Below are positions 63,298-64,000 of a stretch of 64,000 nucleotides of DNA, one piece after another; positions within the stretch are counted from its first letter, which is position 1; every line of letters starts with the position of its first letter. The notes under the pieces are model-generated. The model saw only the letters and a program-made list of their open reading frames with translations. It did not search any database and was not told where the DNA came from. Position numbers and translations under genes: made by a program. The DNA lies in assembly GCF_012927085.1 (NCBI RefSeq), contig NZ_JABBFX010000003.1, forward strand, positions 372,001-436,000, read 5' to 3'. The DNA comes from Ramlibacter agri (GTDB lineage Bacteria > Pseudomonadota > Gammaproteobacteria > Burkholderiales > Burkholderiaceae_C).

Positions 63298-64000
63298 CGC
63301 AGGTCTCCACCCATTCCACCTGCGCGCCGAGGCGCGTGATGTTCTCGGCAAAGCGCGGATGGGCGCGCCGCACCGGCGCGGCATTGCGAATGACGGACTT
63401 GCCGGGGATGCTGGCGGCCACCATCAGCAGCGCGATGGCGACGCGGATGATGTAAGGGCTCTCCACCTCGGCCGGCGCCAGGGGCTTGCCGCCGAAGGTC
63501 ACGGTGCGGTGCGGGTCCGACTGGAAGGCGTGCGCGCCGAACTTGGCCAGCTCCGTCGTCCAGCACATGCCGCCGTCGTAGACCTTGTTCCAGAACATCA
63601 CGCTGCCCTCGGCCTTCACGCCCAGCGCCACGAAGATCGGCAGCAGGTCGACCGGCAGGTAAGGCCAGGGCGCGGCTTCCACCTTGGGCAGGATGTTGGG
63701 GGTGAAGGGCTCCTTGACCTTGAGCTTGCCGTCGACGACGGCGCGCGACCAGCCGTCGTCGTGCAGCACGCGGACGCCGAACTTGGCGAAGGTGCGGTCG
63801 ATCAGCGGGAACTGGTCGGGGCGCGAATTCTTGACGCGCACATCGCCGCCGGTGATGGCGCCCAGCGCGAGGAAGGTGACGACCTCGTGGAAATCCTCGG
63901 TGAAGCTGAATTCACCGCCGCCCAGTTCGCGCACGCCGTGGATGGCCAGCCGCGAGGTGCCCGCGCCTTCGATGCGCGCGCCCAGCATGGCCATGAACTG
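63287..64000 (-). CDS. MurA-like enolpyruvyl transferase (EPSP/MurA superfamily), 5' end outside the window
   Basis: About 237 C-terminal residues are visible; the frame is open to the window edge, so the N-terminal part is missing. It shows MurA-like inside-out barrel repeats: RIEGAGTSRLAIHGVRELGGG then EVVTFLALGAITGGDVRV, and later ESPYIIRVAIALLMVAASIPGKSV. UDP-GlcNAc carboxyvinyltransferase has the same pattern (DRIETGTFLVAAAITGG), but the catalytic loop Cys/Asp is not in this part and several blocks differ, so it may be a paralogue with another sugar-nucleotide substrate. It is convergent with the gluconokinase gene. Confidence 0.7.
   Translation of the reverse strand, partial: QFMAMLGARIEGAGTSRLAIHGVRELGGGEFSFTEDFHEVVTFLALGAITGGDVRVKNSRPDQFPLIDRTFAKFGVRVLHDDGWSRAVVDGKLKVKEPFTPNILPKVEAAPWPYLPVDLLPIFVALGVKAEGSVMFWNKVYDGGMCWTTELAKFGAHAFQSDPHRTVTFGGKPLAPAEVESPYIIRVAIALLMVAASIPGKSVIRNAAPVRRAHPRFAENITRLGAQVEWVETCAKP

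Overview
The window reads as chromosomal DNA of a high-GC beta-proteobacterium of the Burkholderiales, most likely a Comamonadaceae member of the Ramlibacter/Variovorax type. This rests on codon use rich in G and C at third positions, porin and lipoprotein types, and familiar neighbourhoods (ahcY-tlyA-metF behind an S-adenosylhomocysteine riboswitch; rplM-rpsI; tyrS/M23 peptidase/anmK/erpA; ruvA-ruvB beside phoH-ybeY). No phage, plasmid, IS element, CRISPR array, rRNA or tRNA gene was seen. Coding density is very high, with many stop/start overlaps inside operons.

Layout. 1-6.2 kb holds scattered genes: an outer-membrane protein, an acetylpolyamine-deacetylase-like enzyme, a lipoprotein, a PuuD-like hydrolase, an HAD phosphatase, an S41 lipoprotein protease and an IclR regulator. 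6.2-13.3 kb is a tight operon divergent from the IclR gene: a C45 self-processing acyltransferase/amidase, an alpha/beta hydrolase and a complete peptide-type ABC importer whose two ATPases are fused in one protein. 13.2-17.9 kb carries prfC, tag, an ATP-dependent DNA ligase and a BASS transporter. 18-22.3 kb is the methyl cycle (riboswitch, ahcY, tlyA, metF) and a porin. 22.4-26 kb has rlmJ, rplM-rpsI, a DUF6776-bactofilin pair and erpA. 26-36.5 kb has anmK, an M23 endopeptidase, tyrS, a cupin, a VapBC toxin-antitoxin pair, a CDF transporter, dtd, ybeY-phoH, ruvAB and a lipoprotein. 36.5-41.7 kb is a minus-strand run from ttcA down to a fused sterol-desaturase/lysoplasmalogenase membrane protein. 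42-47.7 kb has katG, folB, a pteridine-reductase-like SDR, a penicillin-binding endopeptidase and a MidA-type methyltransferase. 47.8-55.9 kb is a sugar utilisation cluster (ROK repressor, ribose-type ABC importer, TIM-barrel isomerase, Gfo/Idh/MocA dehydrogenase, DUF2905, ROK kinase). 55.9-64 kb has cca, a GST, an MgtC-like protein, slt, ygfA, a LysR gene, DUF2917, gluconokinase and the end of a MurA-like gene.

Themes. Two complete, locally regulated import-plus-catabolism clusters stand out, both with undetermined substrates: the IclR/C45 amidase/peptide importer and the ROK/ribose-type sugar cluster. A fused protein couples an alkylglycerol-monooxygenase-like domain to a lysoplasmalogenase-like domain, which points to ether-lipid breakdown. 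Non-coding signals include an SAH riboswitch, a 30-bp symmetric operator before vapBC, inverted repeats between the IclR and C45 genes, three copies of a short palindromic repeat, and a 110-bp long-stem inverted repeat. At least ten genes on both strands have a -10-like hexamer ending only 6-7 bases before the start codon, which predicts leaderless mRNAs. All functions are read from sequence patterns alone; no database search was run.
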